The position numbers and the translations under genes were made by a program. Shown here piece by piece: positions 33,116 through 43,955 of a stretch of DNA of 64,000 nucleotides; within the stretch, counting starts at the first letter, position 1; each line of letters begins with the position of its first letter. Source of the stretch: Tridacna crocea (taxonomy: Eukaryota > Mollusca > Bivalvia > Cardiida > Cardiidae). The DNA is taken from positions 39,820,672-39,884,671 of the forward strand of contig OX031063.1 of the NCBI GenBank assembly GCA_943736015.1, given 5' to 3'. Below the pieces are notes generated by a model. It was not told the DNA's origin and did not search any database. It saw only the letters and a program-made list of their open reading frames with translations.

Positions 33116-33567
33116 CGCACATGTATCTGTCTGACTTGTTACCTGGTGGTTGCGTGTTCCATGCCCAGTTGGGGCAAACTTTCTTTCTGGCGGTGTTTGC
33201 TTTTCACCAGTCTTCTGATGAAGGTTAAAAAAGTAGTCATTGACTCAAGACTGGAATATGGTGTCCATTCTGGATTAATGAATGTTACCTATGTCTGTAA
33301 ATCTTAGGGAAATGCATCTAACAAACTCAACTTAAGTCAGAAACTTAGTCCATAAGGAGGATGTGAGCCAAGTAAGAGACTAAAATTTTTTTGTGACACC
33401 TGTACTAATGCACTAGACATGTCATCATGAATAATTTTATGCATATTGATATACTGAAATACTAGCACAAATATGTTTATTTCTGTATTATAAAGTATTA
33501 TAAACTATAGTATCAGATGTCACTTCAAACCCCTTCACATTTGTACTGTGCTTATTTTATTATCTTA

Positions 33568-34774
33568 CACCCTGGTTACACAGACTGTCGGGCTTACATC
33601 GATTTCAAATCGGTCTAATTATTTCAATTTTTTTTTCGCTTTTGATCGGTTGTCGTAGGTGGCTTTATTTCAAGCTGTTTGTGTAAATGGGTATCGGCGA
33701 TAAACAGGTGTTCAATCGTTCTTAAAAATATTCCATCTTGCGCTGGTAGAGGCCCAATCGGGATTAAAGATATTTTCATCGATTGAAATGCTAAAATTTT
33801 GTCGGATCTCACAGCATGTAAAACGGTGTTCAGTCGGGCATGTCGGTGATTGATCGGTGTTTGATCAGTGGTCAAACATTTTCTGTTGTATGTGGTCGGT
33901 GGTACATATGTGGTAATCCGTCGCAGATCGGTGGTATCGGTATTAAAGAGCTTGCATATCTCTTATCACAAGTTGTTGTCGGTTCTTTCAACAAAAGATG
34001 TGTACAAGTGATGAGAACCGATTAATTTAATGCAGTTCACTGGCTGACGTCATGGAAGATGGAACAGCATTCGAGCAGTTTGGCCCTCTGCTGCTGCAGC
34101 AAGCCCTTTCCAATGTCAGACAGGCTTTTCAGCTAGTCCATGAGCCCAGAGGAGACCATAGGCGCCGTCGCAGGAGACAAAGGAGTTAGTGGTCTACCGC
34201 CTGCACCCCTGCTACCACGGCCATAACCTCTTTCCTTCACATTGGAGTAGAGACAAACATGAGGGTAATGCCTTTGCCGACGGATTCCTGGGAGTTCCCT
34301 TTGACCCACATACTAAGACAACCCGAAACTTGACACAGAATTGTTACAGAATCAATCATATATGGCACTGGTCAATTATTGTGGAAACGGAATTAAAATG
34401 CTTGTCGCACATGTAACAGTGTGTCTCATGGATTCCATATTTCGATTCTCAGCTTTTTACATCGGTGATTAGTATCAGTTCATCGGTGGCTCTTGGGTGG
34501 CTTGTCGATGGCCTACAGGTGATATCGGTGGTAGATAAGTGGTTAATCGGTTATTTTGTAATATTTTCACTGATTGAGAATTTTAAGCATGTTTGAAAAT
34601 CTCAATTGGTAACTTTTCATCGATGAAATTCATCTTTTCCCGATAGCTTTTGATAGGTAGAGAATGGGTGACCAATATGTGACATCGGAGGTAAATAGGT
34701 TTTCGTCGGTTCCCTCCCTACTTCGCTTAAAAAGACTACCGATATATCAGCGATAGCTCTGTGTAACCGGGGTG
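33568..34774. mobile_element. PIF/Harbinger-like non-autonomous element (1.2 kb)
   Basis: Terminal inverted repeats CACCCTGGTTACACAGA and the inverse of CACCCCGGTTACACAGA are flanked by TTA on both sides (33565-33567, 34775-34777), the 3-bp TWA-type target of PIF/Harbinger. Subterminal DNA is rich in GATCGGT/ATCGGTG words on both sides. A GC-richer island at 34040-34440 holds a 45-codon frame from ATG 34052 (MEDGTAFEQFGPLLLQQALS at the start, six Arg near the end). It could be a remnant of a transposase N-terminus, but the catalytic region is absent. Confidence 0.75.
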
Positions 34775-34839
34775 TTACCAATTTGTACACATACAGGTCA
34801 GTGACATGTCATGTTTTGCAGTCAACCCTCTACCAGTCT

Positions 34840-35096
34840 CTCTTTACCAGTCGATAAAATTTTATACAGGCCTAAATTGAAAGCATTTGTAGAAGACAAA
34901 ATAAATGTAACTCAAAAATTGAAATGTATTTCTAGCAGGGTAGAAATTATTGTGGGAAAAGGAGAAGTTACCAGCATTTTCTCCTTTTCCCACAATGTTT
35001 GTTCCCAATCAAAAACAAAAATAATCCATTCAGTTCCATTTAATTTGTCGTCTGCAAAGTTCGACAAGTCTAAATTTGTGTGGTTTGGTAAAGTCA
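34840..35096. mobile_element. TH-MITE mosaic with flank B on both sides
   Basis: CTTTACCAGTCGATAAAATT plus full flank B at the left, the hairpin, then a second full flank B (TAATTTGTCGTCTGCAAAG) ending GTTTGGTAAAG. The entire 250 bp is thus one long inverted repeat. Confidence 0.78.
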
Positions 35097-35560
35097 TTTC
35101 TAACTACTATATAATACATGAATGATTTCATGTGGAAAAATTTGTGAATTACCAATCTAGGGCATGTTTTGTAAGGTTTCAAAAGTTTGCGAATGTTTGA
35201 TGAAATGTGCGAAATCGTAAAAATTGTCATGCGGCAAAAATTTCCACTTATGCATTTGACATCTTCAGATGCATTTGATTTGAATGAATTCAAAATAATA
35301 CTATACAGTGGTAAGGCATTTTTAATGGGGTCCTGTATTGTTCAAAGCTCGGGGCACTTGATTAGTAATTCAGAGGCCCTGAGTTTGATTTGTGCTTAAA
35401 CTGCTGGTGTTTTACCATTGTGTCTATCAGGCGCCCGGCGGGGAAGCTCAGTGCTTAGTGTATCTGAATTGTGAGGCAATTTTTGGCCTCGCACCTCTGT
35501 TGCATGTGAGACAAGTAGACAGCGGCTTTTGGTCAGTGAGTTACGCTTAGCAGCCTAAGG
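35097..35560. other. Intron 2 segment with SINE-like scraps
   Basis: GGGGCACTTGATTAGTAATTC...GAGTTTGAT (35346-35395) and GGGGAAGCTCAGTGCTTAGTG (35440-35460) resemble tRNA-derived A/B-box pieces; nothing else recognised. Confidence 0.35.
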
Positions 35561-35715
35561 GTTAAATAGTGTAGGAAAAGAAAAAAATGTTGGTAACCAG
35601 AATTCCTCTGCTTTCACATTGTTTTCTAGCTGTTGAAGGACAAATTTCATGATTGAAAAAAACATTTCTTTCATTTATAATGTGCACATACTTTGAGTTT
35701 TGGCAAGTCATAAAG
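35561..35715 (+). mobile_element. TH-MITE remnant
   Basis: GTGTAGGAAAAGAAAAAAATG, decayed loop, and GAGTTTTGGCAAGTC of flank B. Confidence 0.5.
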
Positions 35716-35850
35716 TGCCTTTCAAGTTTAAAGCTTCTGACAAATTAAGAGTGATACCAATGCACCAAAGTTCTTAGATAGTGTAGAAAACATTTTGGGA
35801 AAAAGAAAAAATGCTTGTAACCAGCATTTTCTCCTTTTTCCTTACAATCA
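35716..35850 (-). mobile_element. TH-MITE truncated copy
   Basis: Decayed flank B and a good hairpin that stops where the next TTAA copy begins. Confidence 0.6.
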
Positions 35851-36079
35851 TTAACTCTTTACCACACGAAAAAATTTTAGACTGGTCCAAATTGAAAGCA
35901 TTTGCAGACAACAAAATAAAGGTGACTGAAAAATTGAAATTTGTTATGGGAAGGGTAGAAAACACTGTAGGAAAAGGATAAAATGCTGGTTACCAGCATT
36001 TTTTCCTTTTCCCACAGTGTTTTCAAAAGGCTTCTTTCTCAGGGGTGTCAAAAGTAGGGATTGTGTGGTAATGGGTAAA
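35851..36079 (-). mobile_element. TH-MITE copy, full length
   Basis: TTAACTCTTTACCACACGAA to TGTGGTAATGGGTAA; it interrupts the preceding truncated copy, and A-end scraps at 36090-36125 and 36180-36200 follow. Confidence 0.85.
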
Positions 36080-36388
36080 TAAGGCATCTTGTCATGGTTG
36101 TTTAAACTCAGGATTGTGCTGTAAACACTGAAAAACATGAACCGTAATGAAAAAAACAAAATGAAAGAAAAATGTGATGGCACTGTGAGGTAAAGGCTAA
36201 AACACTTGATAGCCCCATAGTTTCCATAATTCCAGACGAGAAAGCTTTTTGTAAATTTGATAGCTCAGACTTGGCACTCAATGCAACATGGAAAAACAAT
36301 AATAGGTCATCCATTATTTAGGTTAGGGGATCAATACAATAAGCTAAATAACCCTGTACATTATACAGATCAGGCTTTTACTTAGCCT

Positions 36389-36613
36389 TTAACTTTTTAC
36401 CACACAATAATAGCTTTTAATGACCCTGAGGATGATTTGCCTGTTGAAAATATCGTGGGAAAAGGAGAAAATGCTGGTAACTAGCATTTTCTCCTTTTCC
36501 CACAGTATTTTGTATCCTGTCAAAGCGAAATTGCACCATTTTTAGCCACTTTGAAATTATTGTCTGCAAAATGCATTCAATTTCTAAAATTTTGCCATAT
36601 GGTAAAGGGTAAA
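36389..36613 (+). mobile_element. TH-MITE copy, pair sharing an end
   Basis: TTAACTTTTTACCACACAAT to TATGGTAAAGGGTAA. Confidence 0.83.
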
Positions 36614-36839
36614 CTCTCTACCAAAAGTCAAGATTTAGGACATGTCCAAATTGAAAGCAGTTGCAGAAGATAAATTAAATATGGCAAGAATGACCCGAAA
36701 TTTTTGCTTGATAAAGCAGTAAATGTCGTGGGAAAAAGAGAAAATGCCTTTAGCAGCATTTTCTCCTTTTCTCACAATATTTTCAAAAGCTTTCTCTTTG
36801 AGGGGCATTAAAAGTCATCATTGTGTGGTAAAGGCTTAA
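36610..36839 (-). mobile_element. TH-MITE copy, second of a pair
   Basis: TAAACTCTCTACCAAAAGTC to GTGTGGTAAAGGCTTAA. Confidence 0.82.
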
Positions 36840-36859
36840 AGACCTTATAGAAGAAGCCC

Positions 36860-38320
36860 TTAACCTTTTACCAAACAATGCTGACTTGATGACCCTGAGG
36901 AAGAAAGCTTTTGAAAACAGTGTGGGAAAAGGAAAAATGCTGGCAACCAGCATTTTCTTCTTTTTATACGCCCGTCGAAGACGGGACATATTATGGGATC
37001 ACACGTGGCGTCCGGGCGGGCGGGCGGCGTCCAGTTCTTTGTCCGGAGCATATCTACAAAACTATTCTAGCTAGGGTTATGAAATTTCATGGGTGGATAG
37101 ATCTCATGGAGGGGGAGTGCAGTGCACAGGAACCATAACTCTTGCTCGCTTAATTTTTGAGTTATTGCCCTTTGTTGTTTTTCATACTTGAATTTTGTCC
37201 GGAGCATATCTCCAAAACAATACTAGCTAGGGTTATGAAATTTCATGGGTGGATAGATCTCATCGAGGGGGAGTGCAGTGCACAGGAACCATAACTCTTG
37301 CATGCTTAATTTTTGAGTTATTGCCCTTTGTTGTTTTTCATACTTGAATTTTGTCCGGGGCATATCTCCAAAACTATACTAGCTAGGGTTATGAAATTTC
37401 ATGGGTGGATAGATCTCATCGAGGGGGAGTGCAGTGCACAGGAACCATAACTCTTGTTTACTTAATTTTTGAGTTATTGCCCTTTGTTGTTTTTCATTCT
37501 TGAATTTTGTCCGGAGCATATCTCCAAAATTATACTACCTAGGGTTATGAAATTTCATGGGTGGATAGATCTCATCGAGGGCGAGTGCAATGCACAGGAA
37601 CCATAACTCTTGCTTGCTTAATTTTTGAGTTATTGCCCTTTGTTGTTTTTCATTCTTGAATTTTGTCCGGAGCATATCTCCAAAATTATACTAGCTAGGG
37701 TTATGAAATTTCATGGGTGGATAGATCTCACCGAGGGGGAGTGCAGTGTACAGGAACCATAACTCTTGCTTGCTTAATTTTTGAGTTATTGCCCATTGTT
37801 ATTTTTCATACTTGAATTTTGTCCGGAGCATATCTCCAAAACTATACTAGCCAGGGTTATGAAATTTCATGGGTGGATAGATCTCATCAAGAGGAAGCGC
37901 AGTGCACAGAAATCATAACTCTTGCTTGCTTAATTTTTGAGTTATTGCCCTTTGTCGTTTTTCATACTTGAATTTTGTCCGGAGGATATCTCCAAAACTA
38001 TACTAGCTAGGGTTATGAAATTTCATGGGTGGATAGATCTCATCAAGGGGGAGCGCAGTGCACAGGAATCATAACTCTTGCTCGCTTAATTTTTGACTTA
38101 TTGCCTTTTGTTGTTTTTCATACTTGAATTTTGTCCGGTGCATGCCCCAGCTTTACAATTTGGGGTAAGACGGGCGTATCTTGCGACAATTTGCCGCTCT
38201 TGTTGCACTATGCTTTTATACTCTCAAAGAAAGTTCCAATCATTTGAGTAAACTGAATTTGCTGCCTGCAAACACTTTCAATTTAGACAAGTTTAAGATT
38301 CTGTTGTTTGGTATATCAAT
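36860..38320 (+). mobile_element. TH-MITE copy split by tandem-repeat element 1
   Basis: Left part TTAACCTTTTACCAAACAAT up to CATTTTCTTCTTTT; right part from GCACTATGCTTTTATAC to GTTTGGTATATC. Together they make one copy of normal size. Confidence 0.82.
36966..38204 (+). mobile_element. Helentron/pearl-like tandem-repeat element 1
   Basis: Starts ATACGCCCGTCGAAGACGGG (a GAA-loop hairpin) and ends GACGGGCGTATCTTGCGAC...CCGCTCTTGTT, so the first 11 bases recur inverted near the 3' end. The interior is seven units of exactly 156 bp, marked by TTTGTCCGGAGCATATCTCC at 37038 and every 156 bp to 38130. Non-coding. End structure and T-rich target fit Helentron-derived pearl/HINE elements of bivalves. 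Confidence 0.75.
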
Positions 38321-38334
38321 AAGAAAAGTTTGAA

Positions 38335-38612
38335 TATGTCAAAATAATTATTGGACTTGTCCAAAATGAGAGCATTTTGTTGGTTGACTTGAAAAACCTT
38401 GTAAGTACAGCTTGAAATAAGCTGTTGTAACACAAGTTTTTTGAAGTAAACTGATGGATTTCCAGAGTTTGAATAGGGATCCAATGATGATTGGTCTTGT
38501 GTTGGATTGGGAAATTTAGATAATGCTGATACCAGTATTTTCTCCTTATTCCACTTAGAAAAGTACTTTCCCACAGGTAGGTAGTTGAAATTCCGGATTG
38601 TTTAGTACCAAG
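38335..38612 (-). mobile_element. TH-MITE remnant
   Basis: TTGGACTTGTCCAAAATGAG, GATAATGCTGATACCAGTATT and CGGATTGTTTAGTACC; heavily decayed. Confidence 0.5.
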
Positions 38613-38794
38613 ACAAGCATACAATGCAAACTCCAAACCCAGTCTATGATGTACCTAGTTATTTGCTAATTGAATAATCACTCTCCTGCCTTTCGCTAAT
38701 TGGAGTTCCATAACAACCACCAATATTTGTAGCTACACCCACTGCTCCCAACACTAAAATAGCACTTGTTAACCATTTATCGAGCTGTCTGAAC
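38613..38794. other. Short intronic gap
   Basis: No element recognised. Confidence 0.4.
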
Positions 38795-38998
38795 TATCCC
38801 AGTCATAGGGATGGGGAAGAAAAAGGCTTATGGGAAAAATTGTGGAAAAAGGAGAAAATACTGATAATTACCATTTTCTTCTTTTTCCACAATGTTTTCT
38901 ACCAGTTCAAAAGGCAAAAATTGCATCATTTCATGTGTCCAAAGTGTTGTCAGTAAAAATTAATGCTTTCGTAGGGACCAGTCTCAAATTTTAATGTC
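38795..38998 (+). mobile_element. TH-MITE remnant
   Basis: AAAAATTGTGGAAAAAGGAG hairpin and ATTGCATCATTTCATGTGTCC flank B. Confidence 0.6.
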
Positions 38999-39099
38999 TT
39001 TATATACAAAATAATGAAATACGAACAAGAAGCATTGATAAATCATTGAAATTTTTAAATGTTTGTTACAAAACTAAAACTTGTTAAGGAGGAATTTGA

Positions 39100-39154
39100 A
39101 ATTATGTCTTCCAATGGGTTTTTACAGCACAGGATTGTTTGGTAAAGGGTTAAA
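39100..39154 (-). mobile_element. TH-MITE A-end fragment
   Basis: TTTACAGCACAGGATTGTTTGG then TAAAGGGTTAA. Confidence 0.5.
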
Positions 39155-39774
39155 TAAAGCACAGCAATTTTTGGTATAGGGTTTGATTATACACAGATCT
39201 GATGATTGCAGATGAAATGCTTTTAAATTAAAACTAATTAAACAAAAGCTTAGCTGGCCAAATGGAGCAATTTTCCACTCAATATATTTTTGAGCCATGT
39301 TCTAGCAAAAAAACGGTGAATGTTCTCTGTGTTATATGATACCAAGCAATCCATCACACAATCATGGATCCATAAGGCCTGTTTTGTATAAGAATTTTGT
39401 TCATGTCAAAAATTGACCAATGGCAAAAAGTCTCGACCCTGGTCAGTATGAGCGAACTGGGCAAACTGACCAAGATCATTCTGCATAAAGCCCTCTTTTC
39501 ACAGAGTATGGCTCTTTAGAATTTGTCATGGTCTTTCTGCAGTAGCAGAGGTTAGTAATATTCTTTGATAGATAGTTTGCCGCAATGTATGTTACACAGT
39601 CTTGGCACTTTTCAAAGCCTGCAAGCTTATAACCCATTTCTCGATTGTTAGTGACAGGAATATAATAGTAAGAAAGGTAGCCTTACGTGATTGATTTTGA
39701 TATACTGATTATACCCATACTTTCTTTTTACTGCAGAACCAAAGGTTTAGAGAAATAAAGAAGTCCCCTGTAGG
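39155..39774. other. Intron 2 segment without clear element
   Basis: One piece of the dispersed repeat (CTGGTCAGTATGAGCGAACTG...TGACCAAGATC, about 39435-39480); otherwise nothing recognised. Confidence 0.4.
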
Positions 39775-39968
39775 TTAACCCTGTAACCAAAGCACTTACA
39801 ACATGTGAAATGTTGGTAAAATGGTGTAGATTGTCTAGCCATGGATGAAAAACATTGTAGGAAAAGGAGAAGATGCTGGTTACCAGCATGTTCTCTTCCT
39901 ACTATGTTTTTTGAAACCCTTCTAAGTATAGTTTGCAAAAACTCAGGATTGTGTTTGGATAGAGTTAA
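39775..39968 (-). mobile_element. TH-MITE copy, degenerate, pair sharing TTAA
   Basis: TTAACCCTGTAACCAAAG to GTGTTTGGATAGAGTTAA. Confidence 0.72.
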
Positions 39969-40188
39969 CTTTCTACCACACAATCCTGACTTTTAACGAC
40001 CCTGAAAAAGAAAGCCTTGAAAAACATTGTGGGGAAAGGAGAAAATGCTGGTAACCAACATTTTCTCCTTTTCCCACAGTGTTTTCTACCCTTTCCAAAA
40101 TTTCAGTTTTTGATTCTCATTAATTGTATTTTGTCGTCTACAAAATTAATGACTAGTCCAAAATTTTGTCATTTGGAAAGAGTAAAGG
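39965..40188 (+). mobile_element. TH-MITE copy just upstream of exon 3
   Basis: TTAACTTTCTACCACACAAT to CATTTGGAAAGAGTAAA; good hairpin. Exon 3 starts 114 bp downstream. Confidence 0.82.
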
Positions 40189-40301
40189 GCTTGGTTACCC
40201 AAGGTGATTTCTCTTTTGTGGTGCAAAAGTCTGTGCAGGTCTTGTTTGATATTGTGAAAATGTAAGCACATCTAAGTTTTTTTCATTTGTTTCTTTTTCA
40301 G

Positions 40302-40363
40302 CAAGTGCCCTGAAAGAGTTTGGAAAGTTGATGAGTCGGATAGAGGATGAGAGAGAAAGAATG
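40302..40363 (+). CDS. GRAF-like BAR domain, exon 3 (codons 84-104)
   Basis: A strong pyrimidine tract ending TTCTTTTTCAG and a donor ATG|GTAAAG bound 62 bases, which complete the split Ser codon and add ALKEFGKLMSRIEDERERM. This matches the human SLQEFATVLRNLEDERIRM segment. It follows a 29-kb intron packed with transposons, and no other in-phase exon is needed between it and exon 2. Confidence 0.93.
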
Positions 40364-40789
40364 GTAAAGTACCTAATTAGTAGAAATTTAGATTTGGATT
40401 TTGAAACTCAGTAACACTTGTTTAGAATGAAAGCATGTAAGAGTTGAGCATTCAAGAAAGCATTTTCACACACAGCAAAAGTGCTCAATTTTTCAGATTG
40501 ATTCCAAAGACCTTACAGGGATGTACAAAGCTTTTTCCCCCCAGTAAATGTATTTCTTGGAAGAAAGTGCCCCTCTTTTCCTTTCTGTTTATTCTTCTTG
40601 ACAAACGTGTTATCCGTCATCATTGAAGTGGAGAAATGGAACAGGATCTCTTTTTTTGCAACATTCTGCAAGTTCATCTCCAAAGTTCCGCAATATTTCT
40701 TGCTGCTTCAATTACTCTATTTAGTAGACTAGACTGTTTCATATTTTTTGTTGTGGACTATAAGTCTTTTATCAAACATTTACAACATT

Positions 40790-40873
40790 TTTATGTCTGA
40801 AAAGTGAAAAAAAAAAGATGGTGGTAAGAGATATTTTCATCTTTTTCCACAATGCTTTCAACCCTTTCTAAGG
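40790..40873 (+). mobile_element. TH-MITE remnant
   Basis: AAAAGATGGTGGTAAGAGATATTTTCATC then TTTTTCCACAATGCTTTC. Confidence 0.45.
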
Positions 40874-41100
40874 TTAACTCTTTACCAAACAATCCCGACT
40901 TTTAACCACCCTGAGAAAGAAAGCTTTCGAAAACATTGTGGGAAAAGGAGAAAATGCTGGTAACGAGCATTTTCTCCTTTTCCCACTATGTTTCTACCCT
41001 TTACAAATCAAATTTCAGTTTCTGAGCAACATTTACCTAGTCGTCTGAAAATGCTTTTAATTTGGACTAGTCCAAAATTTTGTCATTTGGTAAGAAGTGA
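40874..41100 (+). mobile_element. TH-MITE copy
   Basis: TTAACTCTTTACCAAACAAT to ATTTGGTAAGAAGTGAA. Confidence 0.84.
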
Positions 41101-41120
41101 ATCCCATCAGTTTAGCCACA

Positions 41121-41200
41121 TTAACCCTTTACCTCACAATCACAGCTTTTAAGGACCCTAAGGAGAAATGGTTTTGGAAACACTATGGGAAAAATTCTGG
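41121..41200 (+). mobile_element. TH-MITE truncated to flank A and half hairpin
   Basis: TTAACCCTTTACCTCACAAT and GGAAACACTATGGGAAAAATTCTGG, then unrelated sequence. Confidence 0.6.
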
Positions 41201-41466
41201 TTTAGACCTAACAAAAATAGTCTGTGTTTAGGGTTTTGGTTTGATATGCTATAGGTAGGGAATTTTTTTTCCAGAAAATTTTTACATGCACCATGTGCCA
41301 AAAGATTTTTGATCGGACGGTGTGAGCTGAACGATAAGAGAGAGCAAAAATTTGGAAAATCCATCTGCTGAGGAAAAAACCTATGTAACTGCAGCTGTTA
41401 AAGGCTTTTACTTACAGTCTTATAACACTAATACAAGCTGTTGTAACTTTATTTTGAATAATACTT

Positions 41467-41696
41467 TTAACTCGTTACAACACAATCCCTACTTTTGATG
41501 CCCCTAGGAAAGAAGCCTTTAGAAAACATTGTGGGAAAAGGAGAAAATGCTGGTAACCAGCATTTTCTCCTTTTTCCCAAATGTTTTCTACCCTTCACAA
41601 AATAAATTTCAAATTTTTAGTCACTTTTCTTTTGTCATCTGCAAATGCTTTCGATTTGGACAAACCCCGAAATTTTTGATGTTTGGTAAAGGGTTA
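41467..41696 (+). mobile_element. TH-MITE copy, full length
   Basis: TTAACTCGTTACAACACAAT to GTTTGGTAAAGGGTTAT. Confidence 0.87.
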
Positions 41697-41749
41697 TCCA
41701 GATATGGGCAAGAATATGAACTTTTAGCAAACAGGTATTTTTACCAGCT

Positions 41750-41846
41750 GGAAACAAATTTCAATTCTTGAGTAGCATATATTTTGTTGTCTGCAGGTGC
41801 TTTCAATTTGGAGCAGTCTAAAATTTATCGTTTGGTATAGAATTAA
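41750..41846 (+). mobile_element. TH-MITE flank B fragment
   Basis: TTTTGTTGTCTGCAGGTGCTTTC to TTTGGTATAGAATTAA. Confidence 0.62.
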
Positions 41847-41917
41847 ATAAAGAAAAAAAACTAGACCATGAAAATAGACTGTTGCGATATTGTTTTTGTG
41901 GCTATGAAAGGCCATAA

Positions 41918-42117
41918 TCCTGAGGACCACAGCTGTTTAAAACATTGTGGGAAAAAGTACATAGAATTATGTAGATAACCTTCGTTTTCTGTTTCCCACA
42001 ATGTTGCTTTTACCATATCAATTATTTAAATCATCTTTTTGTCTACATTTCATTCTTTATGTGCAGATACGTTTGACTTGGACAAGTCTAAATTTACATC
42101 ATTTGGTAATGGGCTGA
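41918..42117 (+). mobile_element. TH-MITE copy, old
   Basis: ACATTGTGGGAAAAAGTACA hairpin and TCATTTGGTAATGGGCTGA at the right end. Confidence 0.6.
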
Positions 42118-42572
42118 GGATTTGGTAGATTACTACACTCTTTGAAAGTAATGTGGGAGAAATTGGCCAGTCAGTGTTTTAGACTGAAAAATCTTGTCCA
42201 GGATAATTTAGCCTGTCGAAAAAGATTTGATAGGACAATTTACGAAATAGATATCAGCAGCCAAAAGTAAACAATTTGATAGTAATAATACAGGCATATT
42301 TCATATCACTCCTTCATACCATTTAAAAGTATGGATATTATTGATAACATCTGACATTTTGTTACAATATAGTTTCCAAAGATGCAAAAAGTTCCTACAT
42401 GACTCAGTTATAAGATGTAGTGATCTGTGATTTCAAACCATTGTAGTTATTCAGTGTTGACCGATTACAGTGCTGACAGCACTTTGATTTTTCAATTGTT
42501 TGATAAAAAGTTTAGGATCTGCAGCATTTTCAAGGTAGAGCTGGGGAACCCTAAACAGATAATTTTTTGATA

Positions 42573-42720
42573 GGCCTAACCATTCTTTGCTCCTTTTCCC
42601 ATAATGTTTTCTAGCCTAATTTCATAGATAAATTTCGTAATTTGGGCTACCTGTAATTTGCTGCCTGCAAATCCTCTTAATTTGTAATAGTCTGAAATTT
42701 CATCTTCTGCTAACAAGTAA
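42573..42720 (+). mobile_element. TH-MITE 3' half
   Basis: TGCTCCTTTTCCCATAATGTTTTC and a decayed flank B (TGCTGCCTGCAAATCC). Confidence 0.55.
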
Positions 42721-42775
42721 ATTGCATAGTAGTAAACAAAGAAAGGAAACAGGTGAGAAGTATATTATCATTTTA

Positions 42776-43003
42776 ATCTTTATCAATGACAAAATTTTAG
42801 ACTTGTCCAAATTGAAAGCATTTTGCAGACAACAAAATAAAATTAATGTGACTCAAAAATTGAAACTTGACTTTAGAAGAGCAGAAACCATTGTGAGGAA
42901 AGGAGAAAATGCTGGTAGCCAGCATTTTCTCCTTTTTTCACAATGTTCTCAGGAGGCCTTCCTCTAGGTCGTAAAAACCAGGGATTGTTTGGAAAAGGGT
43001 TAA
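42776..43003 (-). mobile_element. TH-MITE copy
   Basis: TCAATGACAAAATTTTAGAC... to GTTTGGAAAAGGGTTAA; good hairpin, left terminus eroded. Confidence 0.8.
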
Positions 43004-43461
43004 CCCATTTTCTCTGAACAAGATCTTTCAAGGTTGTAACGAAATATGCACTTTCATGTTTTATGATCCCAAGGAAACTATTTATTCTACATGAAAGAAA
43101 TAGATACAATTAATTTTCTTTATCAGTATAGACAGAGAACTCTTTGTTTACTTTTCATTAAACAATTCAGACATTCTTCATGATTACCTCTTCAAGGCAC
43201 TCAAATCATGCTGAGGTTGGCTTTAGAGAGAGAGCTATTTAGACTTTAGTAATCTTGCCAAACACTGTAAATAATTTACCATTGAATTAGTAAAGCAATA
43301 ACAGGCCAATCATCAGTAAATAGAAAGACAAAGTGAAAAAAAGTGAGAAAAAAAAGAACTATTTGCTATTTCCTTGATGGGCTATGAAGCCTCTAAAATA
43401 TTGTAGACCTTGTGCCAGAATTTAACAGTGCTTTCTGGGAATGTCACATGATCATGAGTAT

Positions 43462-43719
43462 TCCATAACCACACAATCCCTACTTTGATGCCCCTGAGAA
43501 AAAAGCCTCTAGAAAACATTGTGGGAAAAGGAGAAAATGCTGGTAACCAGCATTGTCTCCTTTTCCCACAATGTTTTCTACCTGTCACAAAACAGATTTC
43601 AAATTTTCAGTCACTCTTATTTTATCGTCTACAAATGCTTTTCTCCTTTTCCTGCAATGTTTTCAAAAGCTGTCCCTCTCAGGGTCGTTAAAAGTCAGGA
43701 TTGTGTGGTGAAGAGTTAA
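43462..43719. mobile_element. TH-MITE mosaic A-hairpin-B-halfhairpin-A
   Basis: A normal + copy runs to ATCGTCTACAAATGCTT, where it switches to TTCTCCTTTTCCTGCAATG of a - copy and continues through flank A to GTGTGGTGAAGAGTTAA. The outer end of flank B is missing. Exon 4 lies 165 bp downstream. Confidence 0.68.
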
Positions 43720-43883
43720 AGTTGTGTCATCTAATATTGGGTTTAACTTTTGTATGTGTCTGTTACGGATTTTGTTAGCCGTTAATTTAGCAGAAACGTT
43801 AACAAGTAGGAAAGGTTTTAAAAATGTCTTGTACTTTCTGTTGGAATGCTGCTAATTGAATTATCGTTTCCTTTGAATTTCAG

Positions 43884-43955
43884 TTAGAGAAAGCCAATGA
43901 ACAGTTTATAAAGCCATTAGAGAACTTCAGAAAGCAACACATAGGATCTGCAAAG
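43884..43955 (+). CDS. GRAF-like BAR domain, exon 4 (codons 105-128)
   Basis: This 24-codon exon is phase 0 at both ends (acceptor TTGAATTTCAG, donor AAG|GTAAGA). It encodes LEKANEQFIKPLENFRKQHI then GSAK. The PLENFRK..IG.AK motif is nearly identical in GRAF1 (PLEKFRKEQIGAAK) and OPHN1 (PLENFRKEQIG), in the loop between BAR helices. Confidence 0.95.

Noticed and set aside
33568-34774. Retroviral or LTR element
   Set aside because: The ends are inverted rather than direct, the duplication is TTA, and no gag/pol-like sequence was seen.
36959-37138. Arg-rich open frame at the start of tandem-repeat element 1 (and its twin at 50367-50603)
   Set aside because: It arises from the 5' hairpin and the GGGCGGGCG run of the element, then runs into the 156-bp non-coding units. 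No protein family recognised.
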